DNA of 56,876 bases from SZUA-217 sp034658975 (GTDB lineage: Bacteria > Actinomycetota > Acidimicrobiia > Spongiisociales > ZC4RG35): NCBI GenBank assembly GCA_034658975.1, contig JAYEGJ010000130.1:1-56876 (forward strand). Direction: 5' to 3'. Shown piece by piece: positions 7,399 to 16,141 of this stretch (position 1 is the first letter of the stretch; every line of letters starts with the position of its first letter). The notes beneath the pieces were generated by a model. It searched no databases and had not been told where the DNA came from. It was given only the letters and a program-made list of their open reading frames with translations. The translations under genes were made by a program, and so were the position numbers.

Positions 7399-8333
7399 AT
7401 GCAAAGCGAGTCCTCTGGATAGCCGGGATATCGGCGGTCATCTACATCGGGGTCGCCTACTGGGTGCTCAACAACTTCGAGATCCCGAAGTTGAGCGGTT
7501 CGGCATTGGCCATCGTGATTGGCGCCGCCATCGCCCAGATTGGAGCCAAATGGTTCTTCGGCCTCCTCTTCCGTGAGTCGATCGAGCAGACCGGCGCCCA
7601 TGTCCGTCCTTGGACTGCGTTCAAGGCAGCCCTGGTTGGTGCCGGGATCGCCCGCATGATCCCCGCTGGGGGAGCGATCACTCCGGTCGGAATGTCCTGG
7701 ACGGTCCGGGACGAGACGAAGGGCTCCACTGCCGGCGCGGCCATTCGGACAGTGCTGCTGAACTACGCCGGTCTTCTGATCATGACCGGGATGGGTCTCC
7801 TCATCGCCCGGCCCAAGGACGGCGCACAGTTGGCTTCGATCAGCCTGATCGTCCTTGCTCCCTTCGTTCTTGTCGCCGGTCTCGGTCTCATGTTCGGCTC
7901 GGGGAAACTGGGGACGATCACCAAGTATCTGCCGAGGTTCATCAGGGAGAAACTCGAGGACACAACGGTTGACCATCTCCCCAAGCTCGAATCGCAGGTC
8001 TACATCTGGGCCCGGTTGATTCTCGAGGCCGGTGCCCTCTGGCTCGTCCTGTTTGCCTTCGGTATCGACGTCGGCGGCTTCCAAGTGGCAGCAGCCTTTG
8101 GCGTTGCGTCTCTCGCCGGTGGGTTGCCCGGCACCCCGGGTGGCCTGGGAGTCACCGAGTTCGGCCTGGCATTCATCCTTTCCGCCTACGGAATTCCCGC
8201 CTCGACCGCGGCAGTGCCCATCCTGGTTTTCAGGTTGGTCTCCTACTGGTTGCCGGCCGCCCTCGGTTTCCTGGCCGGGGGCTCGACGTTCCTTCACTCG
8301 GACGCAGCGAGGGCAGTCGAGTCCCGATCCTGA
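7395..8333 (+). CDS. flippase-like integral membrane protein (UPF0104/LPG synthase TM family)
   Basis: A 312-aa protein with about eight hydrophobic segments. The pattern of UPF0104/AglD-type proteins is visible: ARMIPAGGAITPVGM early, and GGLPGTPGGLGVTEFG with VFRLVSYWLPAALGFLAGG near the end. Members are implicated in moving or modifying lipid-linked molecules, and the substrate here is unknown. The GTG start overlaps the plsY stop by 4 bases (GTGA), so the two are probably one operon and both concern membrane lipids. Confidence 0.75.
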   Translation: MNAKRVLWIAGISAVIYIGVAYWVLNNFEIPKLSGSALAIVIGAAIAQIGAKWFFGLLFRESIEQTGAHVRPWTAFKAALVGAGIARMIPAGGAITPVGMSWTVRDETKGSTAGAAIRTVLLNYAGLLIMTGMGLLIARPKDGAQLASISLIVLAPFVLVAGLGLMFGSGKLGTITKYLPRFIREKLEDTTVDHLPKLESQVYIWARLILEAGALWLVLFAFGIDVGGFQVAAAFGVASLAGGLPGTPGGLGVTEFGLAFILSAYGIPASTAAVPILVFRLVSYWLPAALGFLAGGSTFLHSDAARAVESRS

Positions 8334-8342
8334 GACGTCCAT

Positions 8343-8348
8343 TACGCT
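8343..8348 (+). promoter_or_regulatory. -10 box for the peroxiredoxin gene
   Basis: TACGCT lies 7 bases before the ATG at 8356. Confidence 0.5.
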
Positions 8349-8355
8349 TGATCGT

Positions 8356-8802
8356 ATGACAGACAAGGTCACATTCACCCTGGCCAACCAGGACGGCGAG
8401 ACGGTTTCCGATTCGGACTTCGAGGGCAGGAAGTATGTGATGTTCTTCTACCCACGCGCCATGACGCCGGGCTGCACCGTGGAGTCGTGCGACTTTCGGG
8501 ATAACTACGACGCGTTCGCCAAGGCCGGGTACTCCATTGTTGGGGTCAGCCCCGACGAACCCGCATCGAACAAGAAGTTCAAGGACAAGGAGAACCTCAA
8601 TTTCGACCTGCTCTCGGACGAGGATCACTCGCTGGCCGGGAGCCTGGGCGCCTGGGGGGAGAAGAAGAACTACGGCAAGGTCTTCACGGGCATTATCCGG
8701 TCAACCTTCGTCATCGACGAGAACGGCTCGGTCGTCGAGGCCTACCGCAACGTGCGCGCCAAGGGCCACGTGGAACGAGTCAAGGCTGATCTGCTGTCTT
8801 AG
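8356..8802 (+). CDS. bcp: thiol peroxidase of the BCP/PrxQ family
   Basis: A 148-aa peroxiredoxin that reduces H2O2 and organic peroxides with thioredoxin-type donors. The active site TPGCTVESCDFRD contains the peroxidatic Cys and, five residues later, the resolving Cys typical of atypical 2-Cys PrxQ. FYPRAMTPG, GVSPDEPA, LLSDEDHSLA and RSTFVIDENG are family signatures. The start is fixed by the promoter 7 bases upstream. The gene is convergent with and overlaps the next gene by 4 bases. Confidence 0.95.
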   Translation: MTDKVTFTLANQDGETVSDSDFEGRKYVMFFYPRAMTPGCTVESCDFRDNYDAFAKAGYSIVGVSPDEPASNKKFKDKENLNFDLLSDEDHSLAGSLGAWGEKKNYGKVFTGIIRSTFVIDENGSVVEAYRNVRAKGHVERVKADLLS

Positions 8803-9680
8803 TGGCCCATCTCGAAACCGGCGAGGTTCTCCAGCGCCTTGACCAGGGCGTGGTTGCCGTCTGACCCGAGCCCACGCGCCTGGAGTGACCTGTAGAGCTG
8901 GAAGGCGAGGGCCATTCCGGGCAGTGGCACGCCGAGATCATCGGCAGCGTCGAGAACCAGTCTCACGTCCTTCTGCTGGAGATCGATCGTGAACCCGGGT
9001 GCCCAATCACGCTTGATCATTTGCGGTCCGCGGTTGGACAGCATCCACGAGCCTGCTGCACCGCCTTCGACGGCCGCCAGCGTCTTGTTGAGATCGAGGC
9101 CGGCGGCATCGGCGAGAAGAAGAGCCTCCGAGACCGCCAATTGGTTCAAGACAACCAACACCTGGTTGACGGCCTTGACCATCTGACCCGATCCCGGCTC
9201 GTCGCCAACATGCACGATCGACTTCGAGTACGACTCCATGAACGGCTGCGCTTGTTCGAGTGCTTCGGGGTGGCCGCCGACCATGACTGCCAGAGTCCCG
9301 TTGACCGCTCCCTCCGAACCACCAGAGACCGGTGCGTCCAGCCATTCGATGCCCAACTCGGCGGCCCTGGTGGCGTAGTCCTTGGTCGCACCAGGCGAGA
9401 TCGTCGAGTGGTCGACCAGGATGTCACCGTCGGTCATCCCGTGGATCACCCCAAAGTCGCCGAAGACGACCTCTTCAACATCGGCCGTGTCCGACACGCA
9501 CACGAAGACGATGTCGCTTGCGGGGCCCACCTCCCGTGCGGTCGAGACGACAGAAGCGTTCAAGTCGTCGGCCTTGGAGACCGTCCGATTCCAAACGGTT
9601 AGCGGGTGGCCGGCCTCGATCAGATTGGCTGCCATCCCGTGGCCCATGATTCCGAGACCGACGTATCCGAGTCTTGTCAT
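8799..9680 (-). CDS. beta-hydroxyacid dehydrogenase (3-hydroxyisobutyrate/tartronate semialdehyde reductase family)
   Basis: A 293-aa NAD(P)-dependent dehydrogenase. The N-terminal Rossmann motif is GYVGLGIMGHGMA, then the substrate loop DAPVSGGSEGA and catalytic Lys in GSGQMVKAVNQ. It fits 3-hydroxyisobutyrate dehydrogenase (valine degradation) or 2-hydroxy-3-oxopropionate reductase; sequence alone does not decide. The frame is open 28 codons further upstream, but the ATG at 9680 precedes the Rossmann fold directly and has TATGGT 8 bases before it. It is divergent from the KBL-type gene over only 35 bases. Confidence 0.85.
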   Translation of the reverse strand: MTRLGYVGLGIMGHGMAANLIEAGHPLTVWNRTVSKADDLNASVVSTAREVGPASDIVFVCVSDTADVEEVVFGDFGVIHGMTDGDILVDHSTISPGATKDYATRAAELGIEWLDAPVSGGSEGAVNGTLAVMVGGHPEALEQAQPFMESYSKSIVHVGDEPGSGQMVKAVNQVLVVLNQLAVSEALLLADAAGLDLNKTLAAVEGGAAGSWMLSNRGPQMIKRDWAPGFTIDLQQKDVRLVLDAADDLGVPLPGMALAFQLYRSLQARGLGSDGNHALVKALENLAGFEMGH

Positions 9681-9688
9681 GACGCAGC

Positions 9689-9694
9689 ACCATA
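9689..9694 (-). promoter_or_regulatory. -10 box for the beta-hydroxyacid dehydrogenase gene
   Basis: TATGGT on the minus strand lies 8 bases before the ATG at 9680. The divergent gene at 9716 must have its promoter in the same 35 bases (TAAACC, 9704-9709, is the candidate), so the two promoters overlap. Confidence 0.4.
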
Positions 9695-9715
9695 GATACC
9701 TGCTAAACCCGCGGT

Positions 9716-10936
9716 ATGCCGCACGACCGACTCGACAAAACGCTGGCTGATGAACTTCACACACTGACCGAGAGCGGAACGGCCAAGGGAGTCGAAGCCG
9801 TCATCACCGATGTCCTCCCGCCGCGTAGAGGGCTGGGACCGCGCTACCGGCTCTCGGGCTCCGACCGCGAGTTCCTGAGGATGAATTCCAACAGCTATCT
9901 GGGGCTGTCGCATCACCCGTCCGTTGTCGACGCCGAGGAGGCTGCAACCCGCCGGTTCGGTGCCGGTCCGGGCGCGGTTCGCTTCATTTCGGGCACTCAT
10001 CAGACCCACGTCGACCTCGAGAGACGATTGGCCGAGTTCCACGGGCGTGAGGCATCCGTCGTCTACTCGTCTGCCTACGCAGCAGTGGTCTCGACCATCG
10101 GCGCGTTGGTGACCTCCGAGACGGCGGTCCTTAGCGACGAGTTGAACCACAACTGCATCATCAATGGGGTCCGAATGAGTCGTCCCGCCAGCCGTGGGGT
10201 TTACCCCCACCTCGACATGCATGCGCTCGATCAGGCGCTGGCCGAACTCTCCGGGAGTGCCGAACGAGTCGTGGTCATCACCGACGGTGTCTTCTCCATG
10301 AGGGGGGATTTCGTTGACCTCGGGGCGCTCACCGACGTCGTGGCCAAGCACGACGCTGCCTTCCCCGACAATGTCGTGGTCGTTGTGGACGACTCCCACG
10401 GGGTGGGTGCCTACGGGACAACGGGGAGAGGCACCGAGGAGATGACCTCCGGGTCGGCCGACGTGTTGATCGGAACGCTGGGCAAGGCGTTCGGTGTCAA
10501 CGGCGGTTATGTGACCGGGTCGGCCACGTTGGTCGAGTTCCTTAGAGAAAAGGGCCCGATGTACATCTACTCGAACCCGATCACGGCGGGCGAGGCCGCC
10601 GCAGCCGAGATGTCGGTCTCCATCCTCGACTCGCCCGAAGGCGACGAGATGCTCGGCCACCTCCGTGAGATGACCGAGCGGTTCGAGTCGGGTGTCGTGT
10701 CTGCAGGTTTCGAGACGATTCCCGGACCACATCCGGTGGTGCCCCTGATGGTTCGTGACACCGACCGGACCAGTGCACTGGTCCGGCACCTATTCGACAA
10801 TGGCGTCCTCGCCACGGGCCTCAATTTCCCGGTCGTTCCCAAGGGCGATGAGGAGATCCGTTTCCAGGTCAACGCCGATCACACTCCGGCCGACATCGAC
10901 TACGTGGTCGGTGTCCTGGAGAGCTTCGCCGGCTGA
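9716..10936 (+). CDS. alpha-oxoamine synthase family PLP enzyme (2-amino-3-ketobutyrate CoA ligase / 8-amino-7-oxononanoate synthase type)
   Basis: A 406-aa fold-type I PLP enzyme that condenses an amino acid with an acyl-CoA. Visible are NSYLGLSHHP, the glycine-rich GAGPGAVRFISGTH, DELNHNCIINGVRMS, the PLP-binding DDSHGVGAYG and the Schiff-base Lys in GTLGKAFGVNGGYV. Glycine C-acetyltransferase (kbl) is my first choice, but BioF or a related synthase is possible. There is no threonine dehydrogenase or biotin gene beside it. It ends 8 bases from the convergent carboxylase gene. Confidence 0.8.
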   Translation: MPHDRLDKTLADELHTLTESGTAKGVEAVITDVLPPRRGLGPRYRLSGSDREFLRMNSNSYLGLSHHPSVVDAEEAATRRFGAGPGAVRFISGTHQTHVDLERRLAEFHGREASVVYSSAYAAVVSTIGALVTSETAVLSDELNHNCIINGVRMSRPASRGVYPHLDMHALDQALAELSGSAERVVVITDGVFSMRGDFVDLGALTDVVAKHDAAFPDNVVVVVDDSHGVGAYGTTGRGTEEMTSGSADVLIGTLGKAFGVNGGYVTGSATLVEFLREKGPMYIYSNPITAGEAAAAEMSVSILDSPEGDEMLGHLREMTERFESGVVSAGFETIPGPHPVVPLMVRDTDRTSALVRHLFDNGVLATGLNFPVVPKGDEEIRFQVNADHTPADIDYVVGVLESFAG

Positions 10937-10944
10937 CGGCGCTC

Positions 10945-12894
10945 CTACCCCTCCTCGACCACCACCAGGATCGCGTCGGCCTCGACCTGATCCTCTGCAT
11001 CGTGTCGAACAGCAGTCACGGTGCCGGTGTGTGGTGATCGGAGAGTGTGCTCCATCTTCATCGCCTCCAGGACGACGAGCACCTGGCCCTCGGTCACGGC
11101 ATCGCCTTCGGCCACGTCCACCCGGATCACCTTCCCCGGCATGGGGGCGTGGAGTGATCCGGCATCCTCGTCACGATCGATGAGCGGGAAGCGCGGAACC
11201 TCGGTCAGGAGTGCCGGTCCGCTCTCTCCATCAACCCAGCGGTCAGGCCCATATCGGGCGACGGCAGCCCGGTGGGGCTCCCCTTCGATGGAGAACTCGA
11301 CCCGATCGGCGTCTCCGCCGAGGAATACCACATGGCCCAATCCTTCGGCATCGAACCCGGAAGGATCGGTGCTGTAGACAACGGCATAGGTGCCGTGGTG
11401 CCCGGCGTAGGCGCGATGCTGGAGTTGAGAGAGGGAGTTTCGCCAGCCGGAGGGAAGGCTGGTGAGCACAGGGGTGCCGGATCGAGCCTCGATTTGATCG
11501 GCGAGCGCGGCGGCGATGGCGGCAATCAGCTCGTCCGCCGCCCCGGCCAGGGGGCGTCCCAACTTCGAAACTTCGTTTCGCTCCAGGAAGTGGGTGTCGG
11601 TCTGGCCCGCGGTGAATTCGGGGTGCTCCAGCGTCCTGACCAGAAGCGCTCGATTGGTCGTTGAGCCATGGATACGACCGTGCCGAAGGGCCGAGGCGAG
11701 CTTGGCGGCCGCTCCCTCCCGGGTGGGGGCGTGGGCGATGACCTTGGCGATCATCGGGTCATAGTGCACCGACACTTCGGATCCGGACTCGATTCCGGAA
11801 TCCACCCTCAGACCGCTCTCCTCCTCGAACTCGAAACGGTGGAACCTGCCGATGACCGGGAGAAAGCCATTGAGCGGATCCTCGGCATAGAGGCGTGCCT
11901 CGATGGCATGACCGTCGAGGGCCGCTGGTTCCGTCGGAAGGTGTGCACCATCGGCGACCTCTATCTGGAGACGAACCAGATCGAGGCCGGTGACCATCTC
12001 GGTGACCGGATGCTCCACCTGAAGTCGGGTGTTCATCTCGAGGAAGAAGAAGTGGTTGTCCTGATACAGGAACTCAACGGTCCCGGCGCCGACGTAGTCG
12101 ACCGCCATTGCGGCTTTGATGGCTGCATCGCTCATGGCGGAGCGGGTGTCGTCGTCGAGGATTGGAGAAGGCGACTCTTCGATGATCTTCTGGTGGCGCC
12201 GCTGGATCGAGCACTCCCGCTCGCCTAGCGAAATGACGTTGCCGTGCTGATCTCCGAACACCTGGATCTCGATGTGTCGGGGCGCCTCCAGGTACTTCTC
12301 CAGGAACACCGTGTCGTCCCCAAAGGCCCCCGCCGCTTCGCGCTTGGCGCTTTCGATGGCATCGAGAAGCTCATCGGGACCACCCACGATCCGCATGCCC
12401 TTTCCACCGCCTCCGGCCGACGCCTTGACGAGAACCGGGAAGCCGATGCTCATCGCGGCGTCCTCGACTGATGGAAGTCCTTCCAATTCGAGGCTCGGCA
12501 GAGCCGGGACACCCACGGATTGAATCAGCTTCTTTGACTCGAGCTTCGAGCCCATGATCTCAATCGACTCAGGAGACGGGCCGATCCAGATCAGCCCGGC
12601 CTCCACTACGGACCGTGCGAATCCGGCGTTCTCCGACAGGAACCCGTACCCGGGATGGACTGCGTCGGCTCCGGTTTCCTTCGCCGCCGCCAGGATGCGG
12701 TCGATGTTCAGGTAGGTGTCGGTTGGTGACTCACCCGGGAGTCGCACCGCCTCATCGGCGTCTCCGGTATGCGGCGCGGTGGCGTCGGGGTCGGAGAAAA
12801 CCGCCACTGTGGCGATTCCGAGTTGGTGACAGGTCCGAAACACCCGACGGGCGATCTCACCTCTGTTGGCAGCGAGAACCTTCTGGATTGCCAT
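10945..12894 (-). CDS. acyl-CoA carboxylase alpha subunit (biotin carboxylase plus biotin carrier)
   Basis: A 649-aa protein with a biotin carboxylase at residues 1 to about 445 (VLAANRGEIARR, HPGYGFLSEN, ATP-grasp KASAGGGGKGMR, EMNTRLQVEHPVTE). A linker follows, then a C-terminal biotinyl domain with the biotinylated Lys in LEAMKMEHTL. It carboxylates biotin with bicarbonate and ATP and passes the carboxyl to the beta subunit encoded just upstream. The ATG overlaps the beta stop by one base (TAATG), so translation is probably coupled. The length and pairing fit methylcrotonyl/propionyl-type carboxylases rather than dedicated acetyl-CoA carboxylase. Confidence 0.9.
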   Translation of the reverse strand: MAIQKVLAANRGEIARRVFRTCHQLGIATVAVFSDPDATAPHTGDADEAVRLPGESPTDTYLNIDRILAAAKETGADAVHPGYGFLSENAGFARSVVEAGLIWIGPSPESIEIMGSKLESKKLIQSVGVPALPSLELEGLPSVEDAAMSIGFPVLVKASAGGGGKGMRIVGGPDELLDAIESAKREAAGAFGDDTVFLEKYLEAPRHIEIQVFGDQHGNVISLGERECSIQRRHQKIIEESPSPILDDDTRSAMSDAAIKAAMAVDYVGAGTVEFLYQDNHFFFLEMNTRLQVEHPVTEMVTGLDLVRLQIEVADGAHLPTEPAALDGHAIEARLYAEDPLNGFLPVIGRFHRFEFEEESGLRVDSGIESGSEVSVHYDPMIAKVIAHAPTREGAAAKLASALRHGRIHGSTTNRALLVRTLEHPEFTAGQTDTHFLERNEVSKLGRPLAGAADELIAAIAAALADQIEARSGTPVLTSLPSGWRNSLSQLQHRAYAGHHGTYAVVYSTDPSGFDAEGLGHVVFLGGDADRVEFSIEGEPHRAAVARYGPDRWVDGESGPALLTEVPRFPLIDRDEDAGSLHAPMPGKVIRVDVAEGDAVTEGQVLVVLEAMKMEHTLRSPHTGTVTAVRHDAEDQVEADAILVVVEEG

Positions 12895-14492
12895 TACATC
12901 CTGAAGACGCCGAACCGGTCCGTGCCCTCGACCGGTGCGGAGTGGATCGCAGAAAGCGCTATCCCAAGCACCGATCTCGTGTCTCGCGGATCGACCAAGC
13001 CGTCGTCGCGCACCCGGGCCGTGGAGTAGAAGGCCGTCTCGGACTCCTCCATCATCGCCATGAGTTCGGCGTTCCTCGCTTCGTTGGCATCCTCATCGAA
13101 CTCGACACCATGCGACTCGGCCGACTGGCGCGCAACAATCGACATCACTCCAGCGAGCTGCTTCGGGCCCATCACCGCCACCTTGTGGTTCGGGTAGCCG
13201 AAGACGAAGCGCGGCTCGTAGGACCTCCCCGACATTCCGTAGTTACCGGCCCCGTAGGACACGCCGGCCATCAGTGAGATGTGAGGGACCTCGGAGTTGG
13301 CGACGGCGTTGACCATCTTCGCCCCGTCCTTGATGATCCCCCGCTGCTCGTACTCCTTGCCGACCATGTAGCCGGTGGTGTTGTGGATGAAGATGATCGG
13401 TGTGTCGTAGCGGTTGCAGAGTTGGATGAACTCGGTGGACTTCTGGGCTTCCTCGGAGAAGATCACACCTTGCTGATTCGCCACCACCCCAACCGGATAA
13501 CCGTGGATCGATCCCCAACCGTTGAGGATGGAGGTTCCGTACACGGCCTTGTACTCCTCGAAGCGTGATCCGTCGAGGACCCGAGCAGCGATCTCTCGCA
13601 TGTCGAACGGGATTCGAAGATCGGCCGGGATCACCCCGAGGATGTCGTCGATGTCGTGGGCCGGCTCGTCTGACGGTTTCGTCGGCCCATAGCCCTGCTT
13701 GCGCCAGTTGAAGTGCCCGACGATCTCGCGTCCGATCCGGATCGCCTCGTGTTCGGTCTGGGCGAAGTAGTCGGACAGGCCCGACACCTTCGAGTGCATC
13801 TCGGCGCCGCCGAGTTCCTCGTCGGTCGATTCCTCGCCGGTGGCCATCTTCACGAGAGGGGGGCCGCCGAGAAACACCTTTGCCTGATCCTTGACCATCA
13901 CGGCGTAGTCGCACATCGCCGGGAAGTAGGCGCCGCCGGCGGTGGAGCTTCCGAAGACGAGGGCGACGGTCGGCACCCCCATCTTGGAGAGCCGCGTCAG
14001 GTTCCGAAACCACTTGCCACCAACGAGGAAGACCTCCGCCTGGTCGGGAAGGTCCGCCCCTCCGGACTCGACGAGGGTTAGCAAGGGGAGTCGGTTCTCC
14101 ATCGCGATGTCCATGACGCGCAAGGACTTCGCCAGGGAAAAGCGGTTGAAGACGCCGGCCTGGCTTGTCGGGTCGTTGGCCATGATGGCGCACTCGACCC
14201 CGTTCACGACGCCGATGCCGGTGACGACGTTGGCGCCGAGTGGCTTGTCGGTTCCCCAAGCCGCCAGTGTCGACAACTCGAGGAACGGGGAGTCGCGATC
14301 AAGGAGCAGCTCGATCCGCTCTCTGGCCAGAAGCTTGCCCCGGTCACGGTGACGCTGGATGTACTTCTCGCCGCCACCGAGGCGAGCCTGCTCCTGGAGT
14401 TGGGAGAACTCGTCGAGCTTGGCCTCCATTGCCGTGCGATTGGCCAGGTACTCCTCGGAGCGCGTGTCGATACGCGTGCCTAAAACCTGCAT
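12894..14492 (-). CDS. acyl-CoA carboxylase beta subunit (carboxyltransferase), methylcrotonyl-CoA carboxylase-like
   Basis: A 532-aa crotonase-fold carboxyltransferase. RGKLLARERIELLLD, VESGGADLPDQ, GSSTAGGAYFPAMCD, LGGPPLVKMATGEE and IFIHNTTGYMVGKEYEQ are visible. These are closest to methylcrotonyl-CoA carboxylase beta (leucine degradation), though geranyl-CoA or related substrates are possible. It is the first gene of a two-gene unit with the biotin subunit. No leucine-pathway dehydrogenase or hydratase of that type is adjacent, so the substrate remains inferred. Confidence 0.88.
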   Translation of the reverse strand: MQVLGTRIDTRSEEYLANRTAMEAKLDEFSQLQEQARLGGGEKYIQRHRDRGKLLARERIELLLDRDSPFLELSTLAAWGTDKPLGANVVTGIGVVNGVECAIMANDPTSQAGVFNRFSLAKSLRVMDIAMENRLPLLTLVESGGADLPDQAEVFLVGGKWFRNLTRLSKMGVPTVALVFGSSTAGGAYFPAMCDYAVMVKDQAKVFLGGPPLVKMATGEESTDEELGGAEMHSKVSGLSDYFAQTEHEAIRIGREIVGHFNWRKQGYGPTKPSDEPAHDIDDILGVIPADLRIPFDMREIAARVLDGSRFEEYKAVYGTSILNGWGSIHGYPVGVVANQQGVIFSEEAQKSTEFIQLCNRYDTPIIFIHNTTGYMVGKEYEQRGIIKDGAKMVNAVANSEVPHISLMAGVSYGAGNYGMSGRSYEPRFVFGYPNHKVAVMGPKQLAGVMSIVARQSAESHGVEFDEDANEARNAELMAMMEESETAFYSTARVRDDGLVDPRDTRSVLGIALSAIHSAPVEGTDRFGVFRM

Positions 14493-14559
14493 GGTTGCGG
14501 AGAGTAGTTAGGAATGTGCCGAGTGATGCTGTTGTTCAGATCGGCGGCCCGGCGCTAGA

Positions 14560-14865
14560 TCAGCCGTCGTGTACGGCCGACTCCTGGAAGGGCTCGATCA
14601 TGATGCATTCGCCGGGGCACTCCTCGGCGGACTCGATCACGTCGTCGATGAGGGCGTCTGGAACACGGGCAATGCCGCGGGCGCCATCGGGTGCATCTTC
14701 GCCGTCGAATACGACGGTGTTTCCGAAGTGCTTGGACTCCTCTTTGACGATCCAGAGCCCATCATCGCGTCCTTGGAACACGTCGGGCGTGATCTCCTCA
14801 CAGATGCCATCACCGGTGCAGAGATCCTGATCGATCCAAACCATCAACTTCGTCGCGTCGGCCAT
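14560..14865 (-). CDS. single-cluster ferredoxin
   Basis: A 101-aa acidic protein with cluster ligands in VWIDQDLCTGDGICEEI and, near the C-terminus, AEECPGECIMIE. This is the spacing of [3Fe-4S]/[4Fe-4S] ferredoxins that serve cytochromes P450 and other oxidoreductases in actinobacteria. About 35 residues lie between F (DVFQGRDDG) and the second cluster half, longer than in minimal family members. A GTG at 14871 is possible. The ATG at 14865 is preferred because TAACGT lies exactly 6 bases upstream. It is divergent from the MaoC gene. Confidence 0.75.
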   Translation of the reverse strand: MADATKLMVWIDQDLCTGDGICEEITPDVFQGRDDGLWIVKEESKHFGNTVVFDGEDAPDGARGIARVPDALIDDVIESAEECPGECIMIEPFQESAVHDG

Positions 14866-14871
14866 GGCCAC

Positions 14872-14877
14872 ACGTTA
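14872..14877 (-). promoter_or_regulatory. -10 box for the ferredoxin gene
   Basis: TAACGT on the minus strand lies 6 bases before the ATG at 14865, the same box and spacing as at nadE. Confidence 0.5.
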
Positions 14878-14908
14878 AATAGTTTGTCGGCGTCTGCTCA
14901 ACTCCTGG

Positions 14909-14914
14909 CACAAT
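14909..14914 (+). promoter_or_regulatory. -10 box for the MaoC hydratase gene
   Basis: CACAAT lies 6 bases before the ATG at 14921. Confidence 0.4.
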
Positions 14915-14920
14915 CGGCTC

Positions 14921-15370
14921 ATGGAACAAGTACTCGAGAGACTTCAGGGTTTGGTTGGCACCGAGACTGGCGTCAGCGATTGGATGGAGATCAGCCAGGA
15001 GCGTGTCAACGCCTTCGCCGATGCCACCGAGGACCACCAGTTCATTCATGTCGATGAGGAGATGGCCAAGCAAACGCCGTTTGGAGGAACCATCGCTCAT
15101 GGGTTCCTGACCCTGTCTTTGAGCGTTGCGCTCGGCGCCGACGTACCGCTCGATGTCGGGAATTTCAAGATGGCCATCAACTACGGCCTGGACAAGGTGC
15201 GTTTCCCGGCCCCGGTGCCGGTTGGCTCGAGGATCCGCCAGCGGGTTTCGCTGACCGGTGTCGAGGCCGTTCCCGGCGGCATCCACGTGGTCCAGACCAT
15301 GACCACCGAGATCGAAGGCCAGGAGAAGCCCGCAATGGTCGCCGAGCGCCTCACCCGCCTCTACTACTAA
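14921..15370 (+). CDS. MaoC-like (R)-specific enoyl-CoA hydratase
   Basis: A 149-aa hotdog-fold protein. The hydratase motif region reads FADATEDHQFIHVDEEMA with PFGGTIAHGFLTLSL: the Asp and His catalytic pair and the GGxIAHG loop are present. It should hydrate trans-2-enoyl-CoAs to (R)-3-hydroxyacyl-CoAs. The related NodN group has the same motif. It has its own promoter and converges on the SDR operon. Confidence 0.88.
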   Translation: MEQVLERLQGLVGTETGVSDWMEISQERVNAFADATEDHQFIHVDEEMAKQTPFGGTIAHGFLTLSLSVALGADVPLDVGNFKMAINYGLDKVRFPAPVPVGSRIRQRVSLTGVEAVPGGIHVVQTMTTEIEGQEKPAMVAERLTRLYY

Positions 15371-15389
15371 ACGCGTTCCTAATGCTGTG

Positions 15390-15407
15390 CGTTCGGTATA
15401 CCGAACG
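15390..15407. promoter_or_regulatory. 18-bp perfect palindrome between convergent genes
   Basis: CGTTCGGTATACCGAACG is fully self-complementary, with no loop bases and no flanking T-tract. A dimeric-regulator site or cruciform is more likely than a classical terminator. Confidence 0.5.
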
Positions 15408-15442
15408 TGCGCCGCGCGGAACGCGATTCCACGGGTTCAGCG

Positions 15443-16141
15443 CTATGACAGCGATCGGCCCCCACCCACCACCACCACGTGGCCGGTGATGTAGGAGGAG
15501 AGCGGGGTCAGCAGGAACCAGACGACGTTGGCGATCTCGTCTGGGGTCCCCATGCGGTCGAGCGGGATGGCCGAGACCATCTTGTCCAGAACATCTTCGG
15601 GGATCGCCATCGCCATCTCAGTGCCGATCAGCCCCGGCGCGATGGCGTTGACCCTCACGTGCGGCGCCAGTGAGAGGGCCATCGCCCGGGTGAGACCAAC
15701 TACTCCGCCCTTGGACATCGAATAGTTGTACTGGCCGAAGTTCCCGAGATAGGCCCTCGAGGCGATGTTGACGATGGAGCCTCCTTCGGTGATCAGCGGT
15801 GCCAGTTCCGTCGACAGGCGATAGGCGGCACCGAGATTGACGTCGAGAACGGCGGCGAAGTCGTCGTCCGTCATGTTGACGAGACGCGAGTCCCGCGTGA
15901 TGCCGGCGTTGTTCACCACGCCCAGAAGGGGGACACCCAGGCCCTCGACCGTCTCTTTCACATCGGCGAGGCCATCGTCGGTCGTCAGGTCGACCTGAAC
16001 TGGAGTGAGGTATTCGGAAAGGGCCAACTCGGGAGACAGGTCGACGCCGACCACCGTGAAAGACGGGTTTGCCGCCAGCCTTTCGGCGATAGACCGCCCG
16101 ATGCCGCGGGCCGCCCCGGTGACGACGATCGAACCGTTCAT
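15443..16141 (-). CDS. short-chain dehydrogenase/reductase (FabG-like)
   Basis: A 232-aa SDR with TGAARGIG (cofactor loop, residues 8-15), NNAG (77-80), Ser128 (NIAS), and Tyr140/Lys144 in YSMSK, so it is catalytically complete. It probably oxidises or reduces a 3-hydroxyacyl-CoA or -ACP. Its ATG overlaps the stop of the upstream half-SDR by 4 bases (ATGA). The operon order thiolase, CoA-transferase, half-SDR, SDR points to CoA-ester catabolism rather than fatty-acid synthesis. The 28 codons upstream in the same frame overlap the half-SDR gene and are not family sequence. Confidence 0.9.
   Translation of the reverse strand: MNGSIVVTGAARGIGRSIAERLAANPSFTVVGVDLSPELALSEYLTPVQVDLTTDDGLADVKETVEGLGVPLLGVVNNAGITRDSRLVNMTDDDFAAVLDVNLGAAYRLSTELAPLITEGGSIVNIASRAYLGNFGQYNYSMSKGGVVGLTRAMALSLAPHVRVNAIAPGLIGTEMAMAIPEDVLDKMVSAIPLDRMGTPDEIANVVWFLLTPLSSYITGHVVVVGGGRSLS

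Noticed and set aside
7332..8387. 351-codon open frame on the minus strand opposite the membrane protein gene
   Set aside because: Hydrophilic, unrecognisable translation opposite a clear membrane protein.
9677..10789. 370-codon open frame on the minus strand opposite the KBL-type gene
   Set aside because: Same type of antisense shadow; it would also overlap the promoter and start of the dehydrogenase gene.
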